From positions 62,001 through 126,000 of the forward strand of contig CAXKVF010000090.1 in assembly GCA_964057225.1 (NCBI GenBank): a stretch of DNA of 64,000 nucleotides, written 5' to 3'. The notes under the pieces were generated by a model. It worked only from the letters and a program-made list of their open reading frames with translations. It had not been told where the DNA came from and did not search any database. The translations under genes and the position numbers were made by a program. Below are positions 1 through 12,148 of this stretch, one piece after another. Origin of the DNA: Auanema rhodensis. Its lineage: Eukaryota > Nematoda > Chromadorea > Rhabditida > Rhabditidae. How positions within the stretch are numbered: position 1 is the stretch's first letter; every line of letters starts with the position of its first letter.

Positions 1-195
1 CCCATGTCCATATTAGTCTAAAAACAAATTTTTATTGATATTGGTGAATGGTAACCATGACTTTGAAATTTACGTGAACTTTAATTTATGCTAATTAAAT
101 GTACACGTGATGTGCACTTGATATGTAACTCGCTTCACGTGAAAGATAAAGAGATGCGGTTTTCAAAATTAGATTCCCCATGTCCATATTAGTCT

Positions 196-209
196 AAAAA
201 CAAATTTTT
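196..209. other. A-tract/T-tract element of the monomer
   Basis: In the reference monomer, five A's, one C, three A's and five T's follow in succession (monomer positions 16-29). The pattern recurs in nearly every copy every 176 bp. Such tracts are known to curve DNA and influence nucleosome placement; a positioning role here is inference. In domain A a subset of copies carries CAAGATTTTA instead, which interrupts the A3T5 junction. Confidence 0.6.
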
Positions 210-221
210 ATTGATATTGGT

Positions 222-236
222 TCATGGTAACCATGA
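222..236. other. Dyad 1: TCATGGT-A-ACCATGA
   Basis: This is a perfect inverted repeat with 7-bp arms around a single central base (monomer positions 42-56). It contains GGTAACC. G-class monomers (T42G) lose the outermost pair and keep 6-bp arms, while T- and C-class monomers keep all seven. Rare copies break it further: CATAGTAACC at about 38416, ACCGTGA at 55144, 59544 and 61480, and ACCAAGA at about 21178. Short dyads are a known recurrent feature of centromeric satellites; their function in this array is not shown by the sequence. Confidence 0.9.
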
Positions 237-255
237 CTTTGAAATTTACGTGAAC

Positions 256-275
256 TTTAATTTATGCTAATTAAA
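256..275. other. Dyad 2: TTTAATT-N6-AATTAAA
   Basis: This is a perfect 7-bp inverted repeat made only of A and T, with a 6-bp loop TATGCT (monomer positions 76-95). It could form a hairpin when single-stranded. Domain variants fall within or beside it: CTTAAATTT in domain B alters the left arm, and GCTTATTAA in domains D and E alters the right arm. Confidence 0.9.
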
Positions 276-279
276 TGTA

Positions 280-285
280 CACGTG
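280..285. other. CACGTG hexamer, first of two per monomer
   Basis: Monomer positions 100-105 read CACGTG, the core bound by many bHLH and bZIP factors. Read on the minus strand as ATCACGTG, it also fits the RTCACRTG pattern of the budding-yeast CDEI element. Both are short motifs and occupancy is unproven. Occasional copies change it: ACATGTG at about 7321, 14713 and 61528; GTATACG at 29672 and 33544; CACGTTAT in several domain F monomers. Confidence 0.5.
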
Positions 286-309
286 ATGTGCACTTGGTAT
301 GTAACTCGC

Positions 310-319
310 TTCACGTGAA
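310..319. other. Dyad 3: TTCACGTGAA palindrome
   Basis: This is a perfect 10-bp palindrome at monomer positions 130-139, centred on the second CACGTG. It is preserved in most copies. In 11 domain A monomers it is destroyed by T136G (CACGGG). Single-copy breaks include CTTTACGTG near 4183, CACCTG near 25483 and CGCGTCACG near 38500. A shared break, CTTCAAGTG, marks both copies of the domain E block (43610 and 47482). Confidence 0.9.
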
Positions 320-3300
320 AGATAAAGAGATGCGGTTTTCAAAATTAGATTCCCCATGTCCATATTAGTCTAAAAACAAATTTTTATTGATATAGGTTCA
401 TGGTAACCATGACTTTGAAATTTACGTGAACTTTAATTTATGCTAATTAAATGTACACGTGATGTGCACTTGGTATGTAACTCGCTTCACGTGAAAGATA
501 AAGAGATGCGGTTTTTAAAATTAGATTACCCATGTCCATATTAGTCTAAAAACAAATTTTTATTGATATTGGTTCATGGTAACCATGACTTTGAAATTTA
601 CGTGAACTTTAATTTATGCTAATTAAATGTACACGTGATGTGCACTTGGTATGTAACTCGCTTCACGTGAAAGAAAAAGAGATGCGGTTTTCAAAATTAG
701 ATTCGCCATGTCCATATTAGTCTAAAAACAAATTTTTATTGATATTGGTTCATGGTAACCATGACTTTGAAATTTACGTGAACTTTAATTTATGCTAATT
801 AAATGTACACGTGATGTGCACTTGGTATGTAACTCGCTTCACGTGAAAGACAAAGAGATGCGGTTTTCAAAATTAGATTCTTCATGTCCATATTAGTCTA
901 AAAACAAATTTTTATTGATATTGCTTCATGGTAACCATGACTTTGAAATTTACGTGAACTTTAATTTATGCTAATTAAATGTACACGTGATGTGCACTTG
1001 GTATGTAACTCGCTTCACGTGAAAGATAAAGAGATGCGGTTTTCAAAATTAGATTCCCCATGTCCATATTAGTCTAAAAACAAATTTTTATTGATATTGG
1101 TGCATGGTAACCATGACTTTGAAATTTACGTGAACTTTAATTTATGCTAATTGAATGTACACGTGATGTGCACTTGGTATGTAACTCGCTTCACGTGAAA
1201 GATAAAGAGATGCGGTTTTCAAAATTAGATTCCCCATGTCCATATTAGTCTAAAAACAAATTTTTATTGATATTGCTTCATGGTAACCATGACTTTGAAA
1301 TTTACGTGAACTTTAATTTATGCTAATTAAATGTACACGTGATGTGCACTTGGTATGTAACTCGCTTCACGTGAAAGATAAAGAGATGCGGTTTTCAAAA
1401 TTAGATTCCCCATGTCCATATTAGTCTAAAAACAAATTTTTATTGATATTGGTGCATGGTAACCATGACTTTGAAATTTACGTGAACTTTAATTTATGCT
1501 AATTAAATGTACACGTGATGTGCACTTGGTATGTAACTCGCTTCACGTGAAAGATAAAGAGATGCGGTTTTCAAAATTAGATTCCCCATGTCCATATTAG
1601 TCTAAAAACAAATTTTTATTGAAATTGGTTCATGGTAACCATGACTTTGAAATTTACGTGAACTTTAATTTATGCTAATTAAATGTACACGTGATATGCA
1701 CTTGGTATGTAACTCGCTTCACGTGAAAGATAAAGAGATGCGGTTTTCAAAATTAGATTCCCCATGTCCATATTAGTCTAAAAACAAATTTTTATTGATA
1801 TTGGTGCATGGTAACCATGACTTTGAAATTTACGTGAACTTTAATTTATGCTAATTAAATGTACACGTGATGTGCACTTGGTATGTAACTCGCTTCACGT
1901 GAAAGATAAAGAGATGCGGTTTTCAAAATTAGATTACCCATGTCCATATTAGTCTAAAAACAAATTTTTATTGATATTGGTTCATGGTAACCATGACTTT
2001 GAAATTTACGTGAACTTTAATTTATGCTAATTAAATGTACACGTGATGTGCACTTGGTATGTAACTCGCTTCACGTGAAAGATAAAGAGATGCGGTTTTC
2101 AAAATTAGATTCCCCATGTCCATATTAGTCTAAAAACAAATTTTTATTGATATTGGTTCATGGTAACCATGACTTTGAAATTTACGTGAACTTTAATTTA
2201 TGATAATTAAATGTACACGTGATGTGCACTTGGTATGTAACTCGCTTCACGTGAAAGATAAAGAGATGCGGTTTTCAAAATTAGATTCTTCATGTCCATA
2301 TTAGTCTAAAAACAAATTTTTATTGATATTGGTGCATGGTAACCATGACTTTGAATTTTACGTGAACTTTAATTTATGCTAATTAAATGTACACGTGATG
2401 TGCACTTGGTATGTAACTCGCTTCACGTTAAAGATAAAGAGATGCGGTTTTCAAAATTAGATTCCCCATGTCCATATTAGTCTAAAAACAAATTTTTATT
2501 GATATTGGTGCATGGTAACCATGACTTTGAAATTTACGTGAACTTTAATTTATGCTAATTAAATGTACACGTGATGTGCACTTGGTATGTAACTCGCTTC
2601 ACGTGAAAGATAAAGAGATGCGGTTTTCAAAATTAGATTCCCCATGTCCATATTAGTCTAAAAACAAATTTTTATTGATATTGGTGCATGGTAACCATGA
2701 CTTTGAAATTTACGTGAACTTTAATTTATGCTAATTAAATGTACACGTGATGTGCACTTGGTATGTAACTCGCTTCACGTGAAAGATAAAGAGATGCGGT
2801 TTTCAAAATTAGATTCCCCATGTCCATATTAGTCTAAAAACAAATTTTTATTGATATTGGTTCATGGTAACCATGACTTTGAAATTTACGTGAACTTTAA
2901 TTTATGCTAATTAAATGTACACGTGATGTGCACTTGGTTTGTAACTCGCTTCACGTGAAAGATAAAGAGATGCGGTTTTCAAAATTAGATTCCCCATGTC
3001 CATATTAGTCTAAAAACAAATTTTTATTGATATTGGTGCATGGTAACCATGACTTTGAAATTTACGTGAACTTTAATTTATGCTAATTAAATGTACACGT
3101 GATGTGCACTTGGTTTGTAACTCGCTTCACGTGAAAGATAAATAGATGCGGTTTTCAAAATTAGATTCCCCATGTCCATATTAGTCTAAAAACAAATTTT
3201 TATTGATATTGGTTCATGGTAACCATGACTTTGAAATTTACGTGAACTTTAATTTATGCTAATTAAATGTACACGTGATGTGCACTTGGTATGTAACTCG

Positions 3301-4228
3301 CTTCACGTGAAAGATAAAGAGATGCGGTTTTCAAAATTAGATTCCCCATGTCCATATTAGTCTAAAAACAAATTTTTATTGATATTGGTGCATGGTAACC
3401 ATGACTTTGAAATTTACGTGAACTTTAATTTATGCTAATTAAATGTACACGTGATGTGCACTTGGTTTGTAACTCGCTTCACGTGAAAGATAAAGAGATG
3501 CGGTTTTCAAAATTAGATTCCCCATGTCCATATTAGTCTAAAAACAAATTTTTATTGATATTGGTGCATGGTAACCATGACTTTGAAATTTACGTGAACT
3601 TTAATTTATGCTAATTAAATGTACACGTGATGTGCACTTGGTATGTAACTCGCTTCACGTGAAAGATAAATAGATGCGGTTTTCAAAATTAGATTCCCCA
3701 TGTCCATATTAGTCTAAAAACAAATTTTTATTGATATTGGTTCATGGTAACCATGACTTTGAAATTTACGTGAACTTTAATTTATGCTAATTAAATGTAC
3801 ACGTGATGTGCACTTGGTATGTAACTCGCTTCACGTGAAAGATAAAGAGATGCGGTTTTCAAAATTAGATTCCCCATGTCCATATTAGTCTAAAAACAAA
3901 TTTTTATTGATATTGGTGCATGGTAACCATGACTTTGAAATTTACGTGAACTTTAATTTATGCTAATTAAATGTACACGTGATGTGCACTTGGTATGTAA
4001 CTCGCTTCACGTGAAAGATAAAGAGATGCGGTTTTCAAAATTAGATTCCCCATGTCCATATTAGTCTAAAAACAAATTTTTATTGATATTGGTGCATGGT
4101 AACCATGACTTTGAATTTTACGTGAACTTTAATTTATGCTAATTAAATGTACACGTGATGTGCACTTGGTATGTAACTCGCTTTACGTGAAAGATAAAGA
4201 GATGCGGTTTTCAAAATTAGATTCCCCA

Positions 4229-5460
4229 TGTCCATATTAGTCTAAAAACAAATTTTTATTGATATTGGTGCATGGTAACCATGACTTTGAAATTTACGTG
4301 AACTTTAATTTATGCTAATTAAATGTACACGTGATGTGCACTTGGTATGTAACTTGCTTCACGTGAAAGATAAAGAGATGCGGTTTTCAAAATTAGATCC
4401 CCCATGTCCATATTAGTCTAAAAACAAATTTTTATTGATATTGGTGCATGGTAACCATGACTTTGAAATTTACGTGAACTTTAATTTATGCTAATTAAAT
4501 GTACACGTGATGTGCACTTGGTATGTAACTCGCTTCACGTGAAAGATAAAGAGATGCGGTTTTCAAAATTAGATTCCCCATGTCCATATTAGTCTAAAAA
4601 CAAATTTTTATTGATATTGGTGCATGGTAACCATGACTTTGAAATTTACGTGAACTTTAATTTATGCTAATTAAATGTACACGTGATGTGCACTTGGTAT
4701 GTAACTCGCTTCACGTGAAAGATAAAGAGATGCGGTTTTCAAAATTAGATTCCCCATGTCCATATTAGTCTAAAAACAAATTTTTATTGATATTGGTTCA
4801 TGGTAACCATGACTTTGAAATTTACGTGAACTTTAATTTATGCTAATTAAATGTACACGTGATGTGCACTTGGTATGTAACTCGCTTCACGTGAAAGATA
4901 AAGAGATGCGGTTTTCAAAATTAGATTCCCCATGTCCATATTAGTCTAAAAACAAATTTTTATTGATATTGGTTCATGGTAACCATGACTTTGAAATTTA
5001 CGTGAACTTTAATTTATGCTAATTAAATGTACACGTGATGTGCACTTGGTATGTAACTCGCTTCACGTGAAAGATAAAGAGATGCGGTTTTCAAAATTAG
5101 ATTCCCCATGTCCATATTAGTCTAAAAACAAATTTTTATTGATATTGGTGCATGGTAACCATGACTTTGAAATTTACGTGAACTTTAATTTATGCTAATT
5201 AAATGTACACGTGATGTGCACTTGGTATGTAACTTGCTTCACGGGAAAGATAAAGAGATGCGGTTTTCAAAATTAGATCCCCCATGTCCATATTAGTCTA
5301 AAAACAAATTTTTATTGATATTGGTGCATGGTAACCATGACTTTGAAATTTACGTGAACTTTAATTTATGCTAATTAAATGTACACGTGATGTGCACTTG
5401 GTATGTAACTCGCTTCACGTGAAAGATAAAGAGATGCGGTTTTCAAAATTAGATTCCCCA
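4229..5460. repeat. Domain A block a, copy 1 (n24-n30)
   Basis: The order is one monomer with CTTGC plus AGATCCCCC but intact CACGTG, then G, G, T, T class monomers, then a G-class monomer with CTTGC, CACGGG and AGATCCCCC, then a G-class monomer. The same order recurs 21 monomers later (7925-9156) and, in shorter form, 30 monomers later (9509-10564). This shows segmental duplication in whole-monomer steps. Confidence 0.7.
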
Positions 5461-6692
5461 TGTCCATATTAGTCTAAAAACAAGATTTTATTGATATTGG
5501 TGCATGGTAACCATGACTTTGAAATTTACGTGAACTTTAATTTATGCTAATTAAATGTACACGTGATGTGCACTTGGTATGTAACTCGCTTCACGTGAAA
5601 GATAAAGAGATGCGGTTTTCAAAATTAGATTCCTCATGTCCATATTAGTCTAAAAACAAATTTTTATTGATATTGGTGCATGGTAACCATGACTTTGAAA
5701 TTTACGTGAACTTTAATTTATGCTAATTAAATGTACACGTGATGTGCACTTGGTATGTAACTTGCTTCACGGGAAAGATAAAGAGATGCGGTTTTCAAAA
5801 TTAGATCCCCCATGTCCATATTAGTCTAAAAACAAATTTTTATTGATATTGGTGCATGGTAACCATGACTTTGAAATTTACGTGAACTTTAATTTATGCT
5901 AATTAAATGTACACGTGATGTGCACTTGGTATGTAACTTGCTTCACGGGAAAGATAAAGAGATGCGGTTTTCAAAATTAGATCCCCCATGTCCATATTAG
6001 TCTAAAAACAAATTTTTATTGATATTGGTGCATGGTAACCATGACTTTGAAATTTACGTGAACTTTAATTTATGCTAATTAAATGTACACGTGATGTGCA
6101 CTTGGTATGTAACTCGCTTCACGTGAAAGATAAAGAGATGCGGTTTTCAAAATTAGATTCCCCATGTCCATATTAGTCTAAAAACAAGATTTTATTGATA
6201 TTGGTGCATGGTAACCATGACTTTGAAATTTACGTGAACTTTAATTTATGCTAATTAAATGTACACGTGATGTACACTTGGTATGTAACTCGCTTCACGT
6301 GAAAGATAAAGAGATGCGGTTTCCAAAATTAGATTCCCCATGTCCATATTAGTCTAAAAACAAATTTTTATTGATATTGGTGCATGGTAACCATGACTTT
6401 GAAATTTACGTGAACTTTAATTTATGCTAATTAAATGTACACGTGATGTGCACTTGGTATGTAACTTGCTTCACGGGAAAGATAAAGAGATGCGGTTTTC
6501 AAAATTAGATCCCCCATGTCCATATTAGTCTAAAAACAAATTTTTATTGATATTGGTTCATGGTAACCATGACTTTGAAATTTACGTGAACTTTAATTTA
6601 TGCTAATTAAATGTACACGTGATGTGCACTTGGTATGTAACTCGCTTCACGTGAAAGATAAAGAGATGCGGTTTTCAAAATTAGATTCCCCA
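5461..6692. repeat. Domain A block b, copy 1 (n31-n37)
   Basis: Marker order: CAAGATTTTA; two consecutive monomers with the CTTGC/CACGGG/AGATCCCCC haplotype; a plain G monomer; a CAAGATTTTA monomer with GATGTACAC and GGTTTCCAAAA; another haplotype monomer; then a T-class monomer. The combination of GATGTACAC with TTTCC in one monomer is distinctive (about 6274 and 6323) and identifies its copies at 10917-12148 and 13381-14964. Confidence 0.75.
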
Positions 6693-7924
6693 TGTCCATA
6701 TTAGTCTAAAAACAAATTTTTATTGATATTGCTTCATGGTAACCATGACTTTGAATTTTACGTGAACTTTAATTTATGCTAATTAAATGTACACGTGATG
6801 TGCACTTGGTATGTAACTCGCTTCACGTGAAAGATAAAGAGATGCGGTTTTCAAAATTAGATTCCCCATGTCCATATTAGTCTAAAAACAAGATTTTATT
6901 GATATTGGTGCATGGTAACCATGACTTTGAAATTTACGTGAACTTTAATTTATGCTAATTAAATGTACACGTGATGTGCACTTGGTATGTAACTCGCTTC
7001 ACGTGAAAGATAAAGAGATGCGGTTTTCAAAATTAGATTCCCCATGTCCATATTAGTCTAAAAACAAATTTTTATTGATATTGCTTCATGGTAACCATGA
7101 CTTTGAAATTTACGTGAACTTTAATTTATGCTAATTAAATGTACACGTGATGTGCACTTGGTATGTAACTCGCTTCACGTGAAAGATAAAGAGATGCGGT
7201 TTTCAAAATTAGATTCCCCATGTCCATATTAGTCTAAAAACAAATTTTTATTGATATTGGTGCATGGTAACCATGACTTTGAAATTTACGTGAACTTTAA
7301 TTTATGCTAATTAAATGTACATGTGATGTGCACTTGGTATGTAACTCGCTTCACGTGAAAGATAAAGAGATGCGGTTTTCAAAATTAGATTCCCCATGTC
7401 CATATTAGTCTAAAAACAAATTTTTATTGATATTGCTTCATGGTAACCATGACTTTGAAATTTACGTGAACTTTAATTTATGCTAATTAAATGTACACGT
7501 GATGTGCACTTGGTATGTAACTCGCTTCACGTGAAAGATAAAGAGATGCGGTTTTCAAAATTAGATTCCCCATGTCCATATTAGTCTAAAAACAAATTTT
7601 TATTGATATTGGTGCATGGTAACCATGACTTTGAAATTTACGTGAACTTTAATTTATGCTAATTAAATGTACACGTGATGTGCACTTGGTATGTAACTCG
7701 CTTCACGTGAAAGATAAAGAGATGCGGTTTTCAAAATTAGATTCCCCATGTCCATATTAGTCTAAAAACAAATTTTTATTGATATTGGTGCATGGTAACC
7801 ATGACTTTGAAATTTACGTGAACTTTAATTTATGCTAATTAAATGTACACGTGATGTGCACTTGGTATGTAACTCGCTTCACGTGAAAGATAAAGAGATG
7901 CGGTTTTCAAAATTAGATTCCCCA

Positions 7925-9156
7925 TGTCCATATTAGTCTAAAAACAAATTTTTATTGATATTGGTTCATGGTAACCATGACTTTGAAATTTACGTGAACT
8001 TTAATTTATGCTAATTAAATGTACACGTGATGTGCACTTGGTATGTAACTTGCTTCACGTGAAAGATAAAGAGATGCGGTTTTCAAAATTAGATCCCCCA
8101 TGTCCATATTAGTCTAAAAACAAATTTTTATTGATATTGGTGCATGGTAACCATGACTTTGAAATTTACGTGAACTTTAATTTATGCTAATTAAATGTAC
8201 ACGTGATGTGCACTTGGTATGTAACTCGCTTCACGTGAAAGATAAAGAGATGCGGTTTTCAAAATTAGATTCCCCATGTCCATATTAGTCTAAAAACAAA
8301 TTTTTATTGATATTGGTGCATGGTAACCATGACTTTGAAATTTACGTGAACTTTAATTTATGCTAATTAAATGTACACGTGATGTGCACTTGGTATGTAA
8401 CTCGCTTCACGTGAAAGATAAAGAGATGCGGTTTTCAAAATTAGATTCCCCATGTCCATATTAGTCTAAAAACAAATTTTTATTGATATTGGTTCATGGT
8501 AACCATGACTTTGAAATTTACGTGAACTTTAATTTATGCTAATTAAATGTACACGTGATGTGCACTTGGTATGTAACTCGCTTCACGTGAAAGATAAAGA
8601 GATGCGGTTTTCAAAATTAGATTCCCCATGTCCATATTAGTCTAAAAACAAATTTTTATTGATATTGGTTCATGGTAACCATGACTTTGAAATTTACGTG
8701 AACTTTAATTTATGCTAATTAAATGTACACGTGATGTGCACTTGGTATGTAACTCGCTTCACGTGAAAGATAAAGAGATGCGGTTTTCAAAATTAGATTC
8801 CCCATGTCCATATTAGTCTAAAAACAAATTTTTATTGATATTGGTGCATGGTAACCATGACTTTGAAATTTACGTGAACTTTAATTTATGCTAATTAAAT
8901 GTACACGTGATGTGCACTTGGTATGTAACTTGCTTCACGGGAAAGATAAAGAGATGCGGTTTTCAAAATTAGATCCCCCATGTCCATATTAGTCTAAAAA
9001 CAAATTTTTATTGATATTGGTGCATGGTAACCATGACTTTGAAATTTACGTGAACTTTAATTTATGCTAATTAAATGTACACGTGATGTGCACTTGGTAT
9101 GTAACTCGCTTCACGTGAAAGATAAAGAGATGCGGTTTTCAAAATTAGATTCCCCA
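7925..9156. repeat. Domain A block a, copy 2 (n45-n51)
   Basis: This copy repeats the marker order of 4229-5460 at an offset of 21 monomers (3696 bp). The first monomer is T class instead of G class at position 42. It again carries CTTGC and AGATCCCCC with intact CACGTG, and the sixth monomer again has the full three-site haplotype. Confidence 0.65.
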
Positions 9157-9508
9157 TGTCCATATTAGTCTAAAAACAAATTTTTATTGATATTGGTTCA
9201 TGGTAACCATGACTTTGAAATTTACGTGAACTTTAATTTATGCTAATTAAATGTACACGTGATGTGCACTTGGTATGTAACTCTCTTCACGTGAAAGATA
9301 AAGAGATGCGGTTTTCAAAATTAGATTCCCCATGTCCATATTAGTCTAAAAACAAATTTTTATTGATATTGGTGCATGGTAACCATGACTTTGAAATTTA
9401 CGTGAACTTTAATTTATGCTAATTAAATGTACACGTGATGTGCACTTGGTATGTAACTCGCTTCACGTGAAAGATAAAGAGATGCGGTTTTCAAAATTAG
9501 ATTCCCCA

Positions 9509-10564
9509 TGTCCATATTAGTCTAAAAACAAATTTTTATTGATATTGGTTCATGGTAACCATGACTTTGAAATTTACGTGAACTTTAATTTATGCTAATT
9601 AAATGTACACGTGATGTGCACTTGGTATGTAACTTGCTTCACGTGAAAGATAAAGAGATGCGGTTTTCAAAATTAGATCCCCCATGTCCATATTAGTCTA
9701 AAAACAAATTTTTATTGATATTGGTGCATGGTAACCATGACTTTGAAATTTACGTGAACTTTAATTTATGCTAATTAAATGTACACGTGATGTGCACTTG
9801 GTATGTAACTCGCTTCACGTGAAAGATAAAGAGATGCGGTTTTCAAAATTAGATTCCCCATGTCCATATTAGTCTAAAAACAAATTTTTATTGATATTGG
9901 TGCATGGTAACCATGACTTTGAAATTTACGTGAACTTTAATTTATGCTAATTAAATGTACACGTGATGTGCACTTGGTATGTAACTCGCTTCACGTGAAA
10001 GATAAAGAGATGCGGTTTTCAAAATTAGATTCCCCATGTCCATATTAGTCTAAAAACAAATTTTTATTGATATTGGTTCATGGTAACCATGACTTTGAAA
10101 TTTACGTGAACTTTAATTTATGCTAATTAAATGTACACGTGATGTGCACTTGGTATGTAACTCGCTTCACGTGAAAGATAAAGAGATGCGGTTTTCAAAA
10201 TTAGATTCCCCATGTCCATATTAGTCTAAAAACAAATTTTTATTGATATTGGTTCATGGTAACCATGACTTTGAAATTTACGTGAATTTTAATTTATGCT
10301 AATTAAATGTACACGTGATGTGCACTTGGTATGTAACTCGCTTCACGTGAAAGATAAAGAGATGCGGTTTTCAAAATTAGATTCCCCATGTCCATATTAG
10401 TCTAAAAACAAATTTTTATTGATATTGGTGCATGGTAACCATGACTTTGAAATTTACGTGAACTTTAATTTATGCTAATTAAATGTACACGTGATGTGCA
10501 CTTGGTATGTAACTCGCTTCACGTGAAAGATAAAGAGATGCGGTTTTCACAATTAGATTCCCCA
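9509..10564. repeat. Domain A block a, copy 3 (n54-n59)
   Basis: This repeats the start of block a nine monomers (1584 bp) after copy 2: a T-class monomer with CTTGC and AGATCCCCC, then G, G, T, T, G. The sixth monomer lacks the CACGGG haplotype, so the copy is either diverged or recombined. The next monomer (10565-10740) carries CAAGATTTTA and a TAG-to-CAG change. Confidence 0.55.
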
Positions 10565-10916
10565 TGTCCATATCAGTCTAAAAACAAGATTTTATTGATA
10601 TTGGTGCATGGTAACCATGACTTTGAAATTTACGTGAACTTTAATTTATGCTAATTAAATGTACACGTGATGTGCACTTGGTATGTAACTCGCTTCACGT
10701 GAAAGATAAAGAGATGCGGTTTTCAAAATTAGATTCCCCATGTCCATATTAGTCTAAAAACAAATTTTTATTGATATTGGTGCATGGTAACCATGACTTT
10801 GAAATTTACGTGAACTTTAATTTATGCTAATTAAATGTACACGTGATGTGCACTTGGTATGTAACTCGCTTCACGTGAAAGATAAAGAGATGCGGTTTTC
10901 AAAATTAGATTCCCCA

Positions 10917-12148
10917 TGTCCATATTAGTCTAAAAACAAGATTTTATTGATATTGGTGCATGGTAACCATGACTTTGAAATTTACGTGAACTTTAATTTA
11001 TGCTAATTAAATGTACACGTGATGTGCACTTGGTATGTAACTCGCTTCACGTGAAAGATAAAGAGATGCGGTTTTCAAAATTAGATTCCCCATGTCCATA
11101 TTAGTCTAAAAACAAATTTTTATTGATATTGGTGCATGGTAACCATGACTTTGAAATTTACGTGAACTTTAATTTATGCTAATTAAATGTACACGTGATG
11201 TGCACTTGGTATGTAACTTGCTTCACGGGAAAGATAAAGAGATGCGGTTTTCAAAATTAGATCCCCCATGTCCATATTAGTCTAAAAACAAATTTTTATT
11301 GATATTGGTGCATGGTAACCATGACTTTGAAATTTACGTGAACTTTAATTTATGCTAATTAAATGTACACGTGATGTGCACTTGGTATGTAACTTGCTTC
11401 ACGGGAAAGATAAAGAGATGCGGTTTTCAAAATTAGATCCCCCATGTCCATATTAGTCTAAAAACAAATTTTTATTGATATTGGTGCATGGTAACCATGA
11501 CTTTGAAATTTACGTGAACTTTAATTTATGCTAATTAAATGTACACGTGATGTGCACTTGGTATGTAACTCGCTTCACGTGAAAGATAAAGAGATGCGGT
11601 TTTCAAAATTAGATTCCCCATGTCCATATTAGTCTAAAAACAAGATTTTATTGATATTGGTGCATGGTAACCATGACTTTGAAATTTACGTGAACTTTAA
11701 TTTATGCTAATTAAATGTACACGTGATGTACACTTGGTATGTAACTCGCTTCACGTGAAAGATAAAGAGATGCGGTTTCCAAAATTAGATTCCCCATGTC
11801 CATATTAGTCTAAAAACAAATTTTTATTGATATTGGTGCATGGTAACCATGACTTTGAAATTTACGTGAACTTTAATTTATGCTAATTAAATGTACACGT
11901 GATGTGCACTTGGTATGTAACTTGCTTCACGGGAAAGATAAAGAGATGCGGTTTTCAAAATTAGATCCCCCATGTCCATATTAGTCTAAAAACAAATTTT
12001 TATTGATATTGGTTCATGGTAACCATGACTTTGAAATTTACGTGAACTTTAATTTATGCTAATTAAATGTACACGTGATGTGCACTTGGTATGTAACTCG
12101 CTTCACGTGAAAGATAAAGAGATGCGGTTTTCAAAATTAGATTCCCCA
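10917..12148. repeat. Domain A block b, copy 2 (n62-n68)
   Basis: This matches 5461-6692 marker for marker at an offset of 31 monomers (5456 bp), including the two consecutive haplotype monomers and the single monomer joining CAAGATTTTA, GATGTACAC and TTTCC. After this block the two copies diverge in monomer order. Confidence 0.75.

Larger units (their letters stand above)
181..356. repeat. Reference monomer n1 (consensus form)
   Basis: This copy equals the commonest form and serves here as the reference, with position 1 at base 181. Landmarks are an A-tract then T-tract (positions 16-29), a dyad around GGTAACC (42-56), an ACGTGA hexamer (68-73), an A/T-only inverted repeat (76-95), a second ACGTGA within CACGTG (100-106), GTGCAC (108-113), a third ACGTGA within a 10-bp palindrome (130-139), TGCGGTTTTC (151-160) and a terminal TTCCCCA (170-176). 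Variable sites used to trace copies include 10, 12, 24-25, 40, 42, 64, 87-89, 127, 136, 149 and 170-173. Three main classes exist at 40-42: GGTT (T class), GGTG (G class, T42G) and GCTT (C class, G40C). Confidence 0.97.

Noticed and set aside
280-287. Budding-yeast CDEI-like element (ATCACGTG on the minus strand)
   Set aside because: It fits the eight-base pattern but there is no CDEII/CDEIII arrangement, and a point centromere would not be a 64-kb satellite. It is probably coincidence.
280-319. CACGTG sites as promoter G-box/E-box elements
   Set aside because: They occur twice in every one of about 363 monomers with no adjacent gene, TATA-type context or transcript evidence, so I list them only as motifs of the repeat.
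5481-5490. CAAGATTTTA read as an insertion/deletion hotspot
   Set aside because: Monomer length is unchanged (176 bp), so relative to CAAATTTTTA it is two adjacent substitutions or a compensated change, inherited by nine domain A monomers rather than recurrently generated.
10472-10654. 60-codon open reading frame on the + strand
   Set aside because: It starts at the ATG of TTATGCTAATT in one monomer and stops at TGCTAA in the next (176 + 7 = 183 bases). It is open only because TATTAG became TATCAG at 10574, removing the in-frame TAG present in the ordinary monomer. There is no codon bias or gene context; it is satellite sequence.
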